A stretch of DNA of 9,285 bases, taken from Pseudorhodoplanes sp. Its GTDB lineage: Bacteria > Pseudomonadota > Alphaproteobacteria > Rhizobiales > Xanthobacteraceae. Under the pieces are notes generated by a model. The model saw only the letters and a program-made list of their open reading frames with translations. It did not search any database and was not told the DNA's origin. Shown one piece after another: positions 1-8,129 of the stretch; the first letter of the stretch is position 1; each line of letters starts with the position of its first letter. Both the position numbers and the translations under genes were made by a program. The stretch lies in contig WBUW01000083.1 in NCBI GenBank assembly GCA_008933495.1, forward strand, positions 1 through 9,285, read 5' to 3'.

Positions 1-63
1 CTTGACGGCGCAACCCCCGATCAAGCCTACTTCAACCCGCTGCCACTCCGCATGGCAGCCTAA
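1..63 (+). CDS. C-terminus of an IS3-like transposase (partial)
   Basis: This is the last 20 codons of a gene that begins outside the window, read in the frame that opens at base 1 and ends at TAA (61-63). The peptide LDGATPDQAYFNPLPLRMAA matches the tail I know from IS3-family OrfB (DDE integrase-type) transposases, where an L-x-G-x-TP-x-(E/Q)-AY-(F/W) motif follows the catalytic core. The catalytic residues lie outside the window, so activity cannot be judged. It points towards the convergent thiC gene. The assignment rests on a short motif and is moderately sure. Confidence 0.6.
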   Translation, partial: LDGATPDQAYFNPLPLRMAA

Positions 64-124
64 CCATGGCAGAGGCTCCACTTATCGACGCGGAAAATCT
101 GTTCAGACAACCGGGACCACTTCA
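1..124 (+). mobile_element. Right end of an IS3-family-like insertion sequence (partial)
   Basis: After the transposase stop there are about 60 bases with no gene, running to CCGGGACCACTTCA at 111-124. Read inward from the element's edge on the minus strand this is TGAAGTGGTCCCGG, which fits the TG...CA termini of IS3-family elements. I therefore place the element boundary at about 124. The other end is outside the window, so neither the second inverted repeat nor a target duplication can be checked. The edge is only about 65 bp beyond the thiC stop, so the insertion may have separated thiC from what once followed it. Confidence 0.45.
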
Positions 125-189
125 GGTTGCAACTCGCTATTACTCTCCTTCATCTGCCTTCGCGCTGCGCGCTTCGGCGGACAAGCCGC

Positions 190-2156
<1,967 letters not shown>

Positions 2157-2160
<4 letters not shown>

Positions 2161-2645
2161 TTTCTCTTTCTCCGTTTTTCCACGGCGCGGCGCGAAGCCG
2201 CACCGCCGCGCGCGGCGACGCGAGCCCGCGGTGCGGCGCTTGCCATGGCGAGGTAATTCGCGCCGCCATAACCTTGCCAGGCGAGGATGATGCCGAGCAC
2301 GGTGGCGACGAGGCCGATGAAGGTGAGCATGGCAGGCTCCGCAAACACGGTGCCGCCGATCGGCTCGATCTGGTGCGGCAACAGGATGCACAGCGCGCCG
2401 CCGACTGCCATGAGCCAGCCCAGAATGGTGATCAGGATGCGCCAGCCGCCGGTCCACAGATTGTGGGCGGTGACGATGGCGATGCCCGCCACCAAAGCGA
2501 GCAGTCCGGACAGATAGACCAGCGCCTGGCTGCGCAGGAACTCCTCCGCCAGCCCGCGCCAAGCGACCGCGTTGAACAGCATCCCGAGCCCGACCACGAT
2601 CATGATCGGCCCCACGATCCGCGCGATGTATTCCGACTTCTGCAT
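2157..2645 (-). CDS. Uncharacterised four-helix membrane protein, first gene of the TPP-controlled operon
   Basis: The protein has 162 residues from an ATG at 2645, preceded by the Shine-Dalgarno AGGAGAG (2658-2652). A longer in-frame reading exists but lacks this site. Four hydrophobic helices are visible at about residues 9-27, 42-60, 69-89 and 105-123, with short loops, so it is an inner-membrane protein. I know similar short proteins in alphaproteobacteria only as hypotheticals and recognise no transporter or enzyme motif. After the last helix comes an Ala/Arg/Lys-rich tail (131-162, ending EKRRKRK) that looks unlike the rest. Its stop overlaps the thiC start by 4 bp, implying translational coupling. 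It is the first gene after a TPP riboswitch, so a thiamine-linked role such as uptake of thiamine or a precursor is an inference from context only. Confidence 0.8.
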
Positions 2646-2740
2646 TGCCGTCTCTCCTGTGCGAATGCGGAAAACGCGTGGACGCTCGCAAACCAACAAA
2701 CGCGCCCGGACGACTGGGAGAAGGGAAAGGGTCTTTGAAA
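2646..2740 (-). promoter_or_regulatory. Leader between TPP aptamer and first gene (possible translational switch)
   Basis: TCCCTTC (minus strand, 2726-2720) is a perfect 7-base complement of GAAGGGA (2752-2746), which contains the 3' strand of P1. Overlapping it, TTCTCC (2722-2717) can pair with GGAGAG of the Shine-Dalgarno (2657-2652; five Watson-Crick pairs plus one G-U). These pairings exclude each other, so the leader can be drawn as a switch that hides the ribosome binding site when TPP stabilises P1. I see no strong hairpin with a U-run here, which argues for control of translation rather than intrinsic termination. No energy calculation was made. Confidence 0.4.
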
Positions 2741-2850
2741 TCCCGTCCCTTCGCCGGCATGACCCGGATCAGGTTCGAAGGGTCTCCGCGCTGCCTCGGC
2801 TTCGACAAGGCGATCGGTCTCTCAGCCCCTTGCGGGACTCCCCTGGGAAC
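2741..2850 (-). promoter_or_regulatory. TPP riboswitch (THI element)
   Basis: Read on the minus strand, the conserved core motifs appear in the right order: GGGGAG near the 5' end, CTGAGA (2825-2820), a long variable P3 arm, then ACCTGATCCGGGTCATGCC (2774-2756) followed by GGCGAAGGGA. These form the pyrimidine- and pyrophosphate-binding halves of the TPP aptamer. The 3' strand of P1 (GGGA, 2749-2746) can pair with TCCC (2847-2844). The element starts right at the predicted transcription start and ends about 95 bases before the first gene. Binding of TPP is expected to lower expression of the membrane protein and thiC. Confidence 0.95.
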
Positions 2851-2856
2851 CGCGCT

Positions 2857-2884
2857 AATGTAGGCTCGCGCGCCACGGTGTCAA
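2857..2884 (-). promoter_or_regulatory. Sigma-70-type promoter of the TPP riboswitch/thiC operon
   Basis: On the minus strand there is TTGACA (2884-2879), a 16-base spacer, and TACATT (2862-2857). The -35 box is perfect and the -10 box is good. Initiation 6-8 bases downstream would fall at about 2850, exactly where the riboswitch begins, which supports the call. Confidence 0.75.
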
Positions 2885-2909
2885 CGCGCCGGCGCGCGTT
2901 ATCGGCGGT

Positions 2910-3194
2910 TCATTCCGGCTGGAAAGTGGCCCGGATCAGCTCGCGATAGAGCGGGATCCGGCGCGGCAGCATGCTCGGGTTCGCGCGCCGGCGGCCGGGG
3001 AGGCCGCCCTCGACACTGGAGGCGGCCATGTCGGCGCGCGCCTGCCGGTCGACTTCGCGGCGGGGCGGGTAGCGCGGTGCGATCGCCCGCAGGCGCGCAA
3101 GGAAACGCCCGCGCCAGCGCCGCACGCTGTCGGCGTTGAGGGTGCGGATTTTCTGGTTGAAGGGCTGGTCCTGGTTGTAGAACGAAGCGGCAAG
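2910..3194 (-). pseudogene. Remnant of an unidentified gene (C-terminal piece)
   Basis: A 94-codon open stretch ends at TGA (2912-2910) and is bounded upstream by an in-frame TGA at 3197-3195. There is no ATG near its 5' end; the first plausible start is a GTG at 3125. The N-terminal part, including FYNQDQPFNQKIRTLNAD, looks like genuine protein sequence and precedes the first possible start, which suggests a gene that lost its 5' end. The rest is rich in Arg and Pro. I do not recognise the family. It sits upstream of the thiC promoter in the same direction with no visible promoter of its own. It could also be chance open sequence in GC-rich DNA. Confidence 0.3.
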
Positions 3195-3197
3195 TCA

Positions 3198-3557
3198 GCC
3201 CGGACGCGCTTGGGCGAGGTTGGCCAAGGTTCCGGCGGACAATTTGCGCGCGACGAGCGGGCCGTGTGCCGGCTTACTCCATGCTCACGTGCGCGCACCC
3301 GGCACATGTCGAGGAGGCGTTGGCGAGGAACAAGCCGGATCGGGCGCCGGCGCGGCATCCGCGCCGTCACCTCGATGCGAAGCCACGCGAACCTCGATGC
3401 CGCGGCCGACATCGATCTCGGCGATCCTGCCGATCTCGGCCGCCGTTATCGCGAGCCGCGCGCGGCTGCGGCACGCAAATGGTATCGGCGGATGCTGCAA
3501 CGCGGACCATCGGCATGTGGAGCAAATCTGCATGGCCGGCATGACGGCCGCCGCCCG
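3198..3557. other. Gene-free stretch, probably degraded sequence
   Basis: No convincing gene is seen. Overlapping open frames exist on both strands, but all are Arg/Pro/Ala-rich and lack good ribosome binding sites or family motifs. In one minus-strand frame, upstream of the stop at 3197-3195, the peptide KLSAGTLANLAQARPG (within about 3198-3255) reads like coding sequence and may be another piece of a decayed gene. Nothing suggests a tRNA, a CRISPR array or an insertion sequence end. Confidence 0.4.
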
Positions 3558-3606
3558 GAGCATGATCCCGAAAAATGTGAAGCGGTTTTCGGAACAGATC
3601 ATGCTC
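3558..3606. repeat. 49-bp palindromic intergenic repeat (GAGCATGATC type)
   Basis: The outer arms GAGCATGATC (3558-3567) and GATCATGCTC (3597-3606) are exact inverse complements. Inside them CCGAAAA (3568-3574) matches TTTTCGG (3586-3592), with four unpaired bases on the right. I recall near-identical sequences as an abundant dispersed repeat in Bradyrhizobium and relatives; this is memory, not a search. It abuts the terminator of the histidine kinase gene. Confidence 0.75.
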
Positions 3607-3659
3607 AAACAAAAAGCTGAAGCCGGATGACGCTGCGGGGAAAAGTCATCCCGCTTCAG
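3607..3659 (-). terminator. Rho-independent terminator of the two-component operon
   Basis: On the minus strand CTGAAGCGGGATGAC (3659-3645) pairs with GTCATCCGGCTTCAG (3631-3617) at 14 of 15 positions, with a 13-base loop, and is followed by CTTTTTGTTT (3616-3607). The upstream arm overlaps the histidine kinase stop codon (3658-3656). A long stem followed by a T-rich run in the right direction makes this a strong intrinsic terminator. Confidence 0.8.
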
Positions 3660-4990
3660 TCCGCCATGCTGTGGTCGCGCGCAAGCGTGATGCGGGCGAT
3701 CAGTCCGGACGGTTGCCGGTCGTGCAGGCTGAGCGTTCCGTGATGCGCCTGCGCAACGATGCGCGCGATGGTAAGGCCAAGGCCAAAACCGTGTGCATCG
3801 TTCATGTTGCGGGCGGCGTTGCCGCGCACGAACGGCTCCTGCATCAGCGCCTTGTCGGCGTCGGCGATGCCGGGGCCTTCGTCCTCGACATCGATGCGCA
3901 CGATATCCGGCATGACGGTCAGTCGCAGCAAAGCCTTGCCGCCGTAGCGAACGGCATTGTCAACGAGATTACCCACGGCGCGCTGCAAGCCGTCCGGTTG
4001 CGCGCACAGCGTCAAATGATCGGGACCGATATAGCTCGTTTCGTAGCCCATGTCGCCGAACTGATCGCAGACGGTTTGCAGCAGCGTTGCCAGGTCGATG
4101 GCAGTCTTCTTCTCCTGCGCCTTGCCGTCGCGCAAATAGGACAGTGCGGCATCGATCATCGAGCGCATCTGATCGAGATCGAGCAGCATCTGCTTGCGCA
4201 AGCTTTCATCGGCGATGAATTCCGAACGAAGGCGCATACGCGTGATCGGCGTGCGCAGATCGTGCCCCATCGCCGCGAGCATGCGGATGCGGTCCTCCAC
4301 CAGCGTCTTGATGCGGCTTCGCATCTGATTGAGGGCGCGCGCGGCGGCGCGGATTTCCGCCGGCCCGTGCTCGGGAACCAGCGCGATGTCGCCGTCGGGG
4401 CTGAAGCTTTCAGCCGCACGGGCGAAGCGCGTCAGCGGCGTTGTGAGCGAACGCGCGGCCCATAGCGCCAATACGCTGATGCTGACGACGATAAAGAGTG
4501 CGGTCGCGAGCAGCGGGCCGCCGAGCGAGGGCGGCGGTCGTTCGGCCGTCGTCGTCACGCTGACGATGTCGCCGTCCGGCAGGCGCACGGCCCAGATCTC
4601 GCCGCCGGCCGCGCCGGCCGCGTCGTCGGCGGGCAGCACCTGGAAGCCCGCCCCGAGGTAACGGCGCAAAAAGCCGAGCCGAGAATCAGGCGCGGCGTCG
4701 GGGCGCGCGTCCGGCAAGGCAACGGCGGGGGCGACCCGCAGGTTGGGAAAGGCGTCCGCCATATAAGACATGATGCGCGGGCGCTCGGCACGCGGCATTG
4801 CGGCGAGAAACTGCACGACGGTGACGAGATCGCGGCCGCGACCGGGCGGGCCAGGCGGCTGGAATTGCTCGCGACCCCAGAAAATCCCCACCGTGACGAT
4901 CGCATGAAATACGAGAAGCGACAGCAGGATCAGCAGCGCGATCTGGCCGCTGATGCGGCTCGGCAGCAAGGCGCGGGCGCCGAATTTCAT
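3656..4990 (-). CDS. EnvZ-like membrane sensor histidine kinase
   Basis: The 444-residue protein senses an unknown signal and phosphorylates the response regulator encoded just upstream. A first transmembrane helix lies at about residues 14-38 and a second at 159-178, enclosing a periplasmic domain of about 120 residues that starts with a Pro-rich stretch (QPPGPPGRGRD). A HAMP linker follows (179-232). The dimerisation and phosphoacceptor helix has MLAAMGHDLRTPITRMRLR with His243. The ATPase domain shows an N box NLVDNAVRYG (Asn345), G1 box DEGPGI (370-375) and G2 box GFGLGL (401-406). All catalytic motifs are intact. Its ATG overlaps the response regulator stop by 4 bp (ATGA). The overall plan matches EnvZ-type kinases, but the signal cannot be read from the sequence. 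Confidence 0.93.
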   Translation of the reverse strand: MKFGARALLPSRISGQIALLILLSLLVFHAIVTVGIFWGREQFQPPGPPGRGRDLVTVVQFLAAMPRAERPRIMSYMADAFPNLRVAPAVALPDARPDAAPDSRLGFLRRYLGAGFQVLPADDAAGAAGGEIWAVRLPDGDIVSVTTTAERPPPSLGGPLLATALFIVVSISVLALWAARSLTTPLTRFARAAESFSPDGDIALVPEHGPAEIRAAARALNQMRSRIKTLVEDRIRMLAAMGHDLRTPITRMRLRSEFIADESLRKQMLLDLDQMRSMIDAALSYLRDGKAQEKKTAIDLATLLQTVCDQFGDMGYETSYIGPDHLTLCAQPDGLQRAVGNLVDNAVRYGGKALLRLTVMPDIVRIDVEDEGPGIADADKALMQEPFVRGNAARNMNDAHGFGLGLTIARIVAQAHHGTLSLHDRQPSGLIARITLARDHSMAD

Positions 4991-5706
4991 GACGCGGCGA
5001 CGGTCGGCGTGAACATATAGCCGCCCGACCGGATGGTCTTGATCATGCGCGGATGGTGCGGATCATGCTCGATCTTGCGCCGCAGGCGGCTGATCAGGAT
5101 GTCGATGCTGCGCTCAAACGCTCCGGCCGCGCGGCCCTGCGTCAATTCCACCAACTGGCTGCGCGACAGCACGCGTCCGGGGCGTTCGCACAGGATTTGC
5201 AGCAGGTCAAACTCGGCTCCGGTGACGGCGATGCGCGTGCCGTCCGGGCCGCGCAATTCACGCATGCCGCGGTCGATGGTCCAACCCTCAAACGTCAAGG
5301 TGCGTGCCGCCGTCTCAAACGGCGTCAGCGCCGCGGTGCCGGCCCGGCGCAGCACCGCCCGGATCCGTGCCAGCAACTCGCGCGGATTGAAAGGCTTGGT
5401 CAGATAATCGTCAGCGCCCATTTCGAGGCCGACAATGCGGTCGATGTCCTGGCCCTTGGCAGTCAGCATGATGATGGGCACATGCGAGCGCGATCGCAAG
5501 CGGCGGCACAGGCTGAGGCCGTCTTCGCCCGGCAGCATCAGATCGAGCACGACCAGATCGATACGTTGTGTGGTGATCATTTCGTCGAGACCGCGGCCAT
5601 CGGGCGCCAATGTCGGGCGGCATGCATTGTCACGCAGATAGCGCGCAATCAGTGCGCCGGTTTCGCGGTCGTCTTCGATAACCAGAATGTGCGGCGAGCG
5701 TGCCAT
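4987..5706 (-). CDS. OmpR/PhoB-family response regulator
   Basis: The 239-residue transcription factor has a receiver domain (about 1-122) and a winged-helix DNA-binding domain (about 128-235). Receiver residues are complete: acidic pocket Asp12/Asp13, phosphoacceptor Asp55 (VVLDLMLPGEDG), Thr82 (MLTAKG) and Lys104 (YLTKPF). The DNA-recognition region is RSIDILISRLRRKIE (199-213), followed by the wing IRSGGYMF. I chose the ATG at 5706 (MARSPHILVIEDD) because the receiver domain normally begins there; a GTG at 5778 would add 24 residues with no domain match. The ribosome binding site is weak for both. It is co-transcribed with the kinase and faces away from the gene at 5885, with a 178-bp shared upstream region holding symmetric repeats it may bind. 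Confidence 0.93.
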   Translation of the reverse strand: MARSPHILVIEDDRETGALIARYLRDNACRPTLAPDGRGLDEMITTQRIDLVVLDLMLPGEDGLSLCRRLRSRSHVPIIMLTAKGQDIDRIVGLEMGADDYLTKPFNPRELLARIRAVLRRAGTAALTPFETAARTLTFEGWTIDRGMRELRGPDGTRIAVTGAEFDLLQILCERPGRVLSRSQLVELTQGRAAGAFERSIDILISRLRRKIEHDPHHPRMIKTIRSGGYMFTPTVAAS

Positions 5707-5740
5707 CGCGAGTATCAGTCCGGATCGCGTATCGGAGATT

Positions 5741-5785
5741 TGTTTCTGAATGTTTCTGACGCCTTGCTCGAAACGCACTGAAACA
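5741..5785. promoter_or_regulatory. Candidate response-regulator operator: four symmetric half-sites
   Basis: TGTTTC occurs at 5741-5746 and 5751-5756, exactly 10 bp apart. GAAACG (5770-5775) and GAAACA (5780-5785) lie on the other side, also 10 bp apart and in inverse orientation. All four are symmetric about base 5763. OmpR/PhoB-type regulators bind tandem half-sites about one helical turn apart, so this is a likely site for the divergent regulator. Binding itself is inferred. Confidence 0.55.
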
Positions 5786-5788
5786 ATA

Positions 5789-5816
5789 TTGGCGGTCTTC
5801 GGAAATGTCCTGTTAA
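5789..5816 (+). promoter_or_regulatory. Candidate promoter of the gene at 5885
   Basis: TTGGCG (5789-5794), a 16-base spacer and TGTTAA (5811-5816) form a plausible weak sigma-70 promoter. The -35 box begins 4 bp after the last TGTTTC/GAAAC half-site, a spacing that suits activation by a bound OmpR-type regulator. The predicted leader is about 60 bases long. Confidence 0.4.
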
Positions 5817-5844
5817 GGCACTCCGCCGATTGTCATCGAAGCAT

Positions 5845-5879
5845 GTTGGCGGACGATTCGCCAACGAGATGGCGGAGAG
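5845..5879 (+). promoter_or_regulatory. Leader hairpin and Shine-Dalgarno of the gene at 5885
   Basis: GTTGGCG (5845-5851) and CGCCAAC (5859-5865) form a perfect 7-bp stem that can extend inward by two more pairs (one G-U). The segment TTCGCCA (5857-5863) can instead pair with TGGCGGA (5870-5876), which overlaps the Shine-Dalgarno GGAGAG (5874-5879). The two folds exclude each other, so the leader could influence translation. This is read from complementarity only. Confidence 0.4.
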
Positions 5880-5884
5880 TCGCA

Positions 5885-6424
5885 ATGACATCGATTACGT
5901 CAAGTGCAATGTTCCAGCAGCGGATTTCGCCCAGGGACATGCTGCAGAATGAGCTGCTTTCGGAAGTCTCCTCCGGCAAGATCAGCAGTGAAGATCAGGA
6001 CTCGCTGAGCACCGCGCTCGACGCAATCGACGCGACGCTGCGAAGCGAAAGGCCGGCGGTCGGCGGCAAGCCGCCGTCGCCGGACGAAATGAAGTCGAAA
6101 ATCGATGGCCTGATCGCCGATCAGGTCGAAAGCGGCGCGCTCACCAGCGAGCAGGGCGAAGAGCTGAAAAATATCTTTGCCAATGCGATGCCGCAGGGCG
6201 GCCCTGGCGGGCCGGGAGGTCCTGGCGGTCCCGGTGGGCCCGCGGCGGGCGGGGTCGAGGGCGCGGGCGGCAGCGGCGATTCAAGTTCGTCGAATCAGAT
6301 CGCCGATCTGCTCGCCGACTTCATCAAGGTCCTGCAGGATGCCAAGGGTTCGAAAAACTACGGCGAAAGCGGCGACGCGTTGCTGTCGCAAATCTCGGCG
6401 CTGCTCGTCGATTATGAAGCGTGA
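5885..6424 (+). CDS. Small helical protein with Gly-Gly-Pro linker, divergent from the two-component system
   Basis: The 179-residue protein starts at ATG 5885, which has GGAGAG 5 bases upstream; the longer in-frame reading from 5750 lacks such a site. Two similar units are visible: VSSGKISSEDQDSL (28-41) and VESGALTSEQGEEL (81-94), each starting a predicted helix. They resemble EF-hand-like proteins of alphaproteobacteria in spacing but lack the calcium-binding Asp residues. Next come five GGP triplets (105-119), a Gly/Ser-rich linker, and a helical C-terminus ending LLVDYEA. There is no Sec signal peptide or membrane helix; the Ser/Thr-rich N-terminus (MTSITSSAMFQQ) is unexplained. Its position opposite an OmpR-type regulator, with symmetric repeats between, suggests it is that regulator's target. 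Function is unknown. Confidence 0.8.
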   Translation: MTSITSSAMFQQRISPRDMLQNELLSEVSSGKISSEDQDSLSTALDAIDATLRSERPAVGGKPPSPDEMKSKIDGLIADQVESGALTSEQGEELKNIFANAMPQGGPGGPGGPGGPGGPAAGGVEGAGGSGDSSSSNQIADLLADFIKVLQDAKGSKNYGESGDALLSQISALLVDYEA

Positions 6425-6458
6425 TCTTGTGGCGTGAGTGCGTGACTCAGGCGCAAGA
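6425..6458. terminator. Imperfect hairpin between convergent genes
   Basis: TCTTG...GCGTGAGT (6425-6439) can pair imperfectly with ACTCAGGCGCAAGA (6445-6458). It sits in the 52-bp gap between two convergent genes, where a two-way terminator is expected. There is no U-run on either side, so the terminator role is tentative. Confidence 0.3.
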
Positions 6459-6476
6459 CGGCAGGCTGTCGGCCTC

Positions 6477-8042
6477 TCAGCCCCCCGGCAGCCTGCTGAT
6501 CGCCACCCGCACATTGCCGTCGGCCTCGGCGATGATGCGCAGTGTGCGGGAATCGAACTCGATGCCGACCAGGCGCAGGCCGGTCACCGCCGCATCGATC
6601 TTCACGTCGTTCGACTGCTGGCGGAAATCGCCGATCGCGCGCTCGATGCTGGTGCGGGCGCTGGCGGCGAACGGTTTGAGATCGACGACCGCGTTCTTCT
6701 CCAGCGCGGCCTGCAGATAGGGAACCGCGGCCTTGGCCGCCGCGCCGAGCAGGCCGAAGGCTGCTTCCGATTCCACCGCGAGCGACAGGTCGGTCATGCG
6801 CAGCATCTGCTGCGCGCGGTCGAGCGCCGGCTTGCCCCAGACGTGGATCGTGGCCTCGGTGCCGAAGCCGAACCAGCTTTTCTTCTCTTTGGCGTTGACA
6901 AGCAGCGAGATCAGCAGGCGCTCGCCCGAAGCCGAGACGCTGGCGCGCTTGACCGTCACCTCCGCCGGGCCGCTGCCGTCCTCCGGGAATTTGCGGCCCT
7001 TCATCTGCGTTTCGAGCAGCTTGTTGATTTCGGTGAACGGCACATCGATCGGCACGCCGATATTGACGCGGCCCTGGTCGAGCGGCGGCACGAGTTCGAG
7101 CTGGGCGGGGAACGGGCAGCGCGGCGTGCTTGCGCTCGGCACGATGCGGGTGTCGGCCTGCACGCCGACGGTGAGCGTCACGGCATTGGCGTCGATGCGC
7201 GGCTGGGCGGCGAACGCGCGCGTCGGCCGCATTTCGAGCCAGAGGTCGGGCAAGCCGGTCTTGCCGCCGCCGAGCGGAATCGCGCGGCACATTTTCGCCC
7301 ACTCGCGCCGCGCCGCCTGCTCGATGAAAGGATCGCCGCGCAGCCGGTTCTGCAGGGCCGCGATCTGCTCGTTGACGGCGCGGTCGATGAGCGGTTTGAC
7401 CTCTCTCGCGACGCTCAGGCGCGCACCCGCAATCGAGAGCGAGCCGTCGCCGAGCGTGACCTGGCCGGTGAGATTGGGCTCGATCCGCCAGTTGGCGCCG
7501 ATCGCCGGGCGCGCGCTCACCGCGACCTGGCCGCGGAAATCGGCGCGCTGGTCGAGCACCTTGCCGGTCACGTTCTGCACGTTACGGCCGAGATTCTGGT
7601 TGATCAGGCTCGTGATGGTGCCGCCAAGATTGGCGGCGCCGGCTGCAAGCTGGCCGGTGACGCGAAGCGCGCCGTTGATGCCGGTCGAGATCGTCAATGC
7701 TTCCGGCCGGCCGCTGACCGCAATCGGCGCGCGCGCGACCGAAAAACCGATATCGGCCTTCGACAGCAACTTGCTGAGCGGATTGTCGGACTTGCCGCTG
7801 AGATCGCGCGGGGCATTGGCTTCCATCGCCTCGCGGATCGCCGGCAGCGCAATGGCGACCGGCGCAATCACGACCGAAGCGCGGGTGGCCGGCGGCAACG
7901 GTGGCAGTTCGGCGAGCGCGGGCAGGCGGTCGGGGGCAGCCGCCTGCCGCGGCCAGAAAAAATCCATCGTCCACAAGCTGACGGTGAATGACACCGCCAC
8001 GATCAGTGCGCCGAGGAGGACCCTGCCCAGGATCGCAATCAT
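6477..8042 (-). CDS. DUF4403 family membrane-anchored protein
   Basis: The 521-residue protein has one N-terminal hydrophobic helix (about residues 4-26, within ILGRVLLGALIVAVSFTVSL) with no clear cleavage site, then a Pro/Ala-rich stretch and a long beta-rich domain. I assign it to DUF4403 from the overall pattern: SVVIAPVAIALPAIREAMEANAP near the start, paired repeats such as RVTGQLAAGA and RIIAEADGNVRVAIS at the end, and the conserved WLEMRPTRAFAAQPRID segment. DUF4403 proteins are thought to be envelope proteins related to lipid-binding tubular folds, but the function is not established. The ATG at 8042 has only a weak Shine-Dalgarno. The gene lies 87 bp downstream of the ketopantoate reductase gene in the same direction and may share its transcript. 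Confidence 0.85.
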   Translation of the reverse strand: MIAILGRVLLGALIVAVSFTVSLWTMDFFWPRQAAAPDRLPALAELPPLPPATRASVVIAPVAIALPAIREAMEANAPRDLSGKSDNPLSKLLSKADIGFSVARAPIAVSGRPEALTISTGINGALRVTGQLAAGAANLGGTITSLINQNLGRNVQNVTGKVLDQRADFRGQVAVSARPAIGANWRIEPNLTGQVTLGDGSLSIAGARLSVAREVKPLIDRAVNEQIAALQNRLRGDPFIEQAARREWAKMCRAIPLGGGKTGLPDLWLEMRPTRAFAAQPRIDANAVTLTVGVQADTRIVPSASTPRCPFPAQLELVPPLDQGRVNIGVPIDVPFTEINKLLETQMKGRKFPEDGSGPAEVTVKRASVSASGERLLISLLVNAKEKKSWFGFGTEATIHVWGKPALDRAQQMLRMTDLSLAVESEAAFGLLGAAAKAAVPYLQAALEKNAVVDLKPFAASARTSIERAIGDFRQQSNDVKIDAAVTGLRLVGIEFDSRTLRIIAEADGNVRVAISRLPGG

Positions 8043-8129
8043 GCCGATGCCCGCTCGCGGTGAGTCGCAAGTGTAGGACGGAACAGGATTCAGCGGTATG
8101 CCCGATTTGCGGTTTTTTAAGATCCCGCG

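Noticed and set aside
157..174. CTTCGCGCTGCGCGCTTC as a thiC terminator
   Set aside because: It is a mirror repeat, not an inverted one; the possible stem is only CGCG/CGCG and no U-run follows.
2161..2808. Upstream extension of the thiC frame to 872 residues
   Set aside because: It runs through the TPP riboswitch and the membrane protein gene in another frame, is Arg/His-rich and has no ThiC similarity; the ATGA-coupled start at 2160 is clear.
2936..3620. Several 80-158-codon open frames on both strands
   Set aside because: They overlap each other, lack start signals and family motifs, and have composition expected of chance frames in GC-rich DNA.
6198..6241. GGP-coding repeat as a CRISPR or tandem-repeat array
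   Set aside because: It is a short codon-level repeat encoding a protein linker, with no spacers.
6438..8076. Two long plus-strand open frames opposite the DUF4403 gene
   Set aside because: Their compositions (Arg/Ala/Asp- or Ser/Arg-rich) are typical of antisense shadows, while the minus strand carries a coherent protein.
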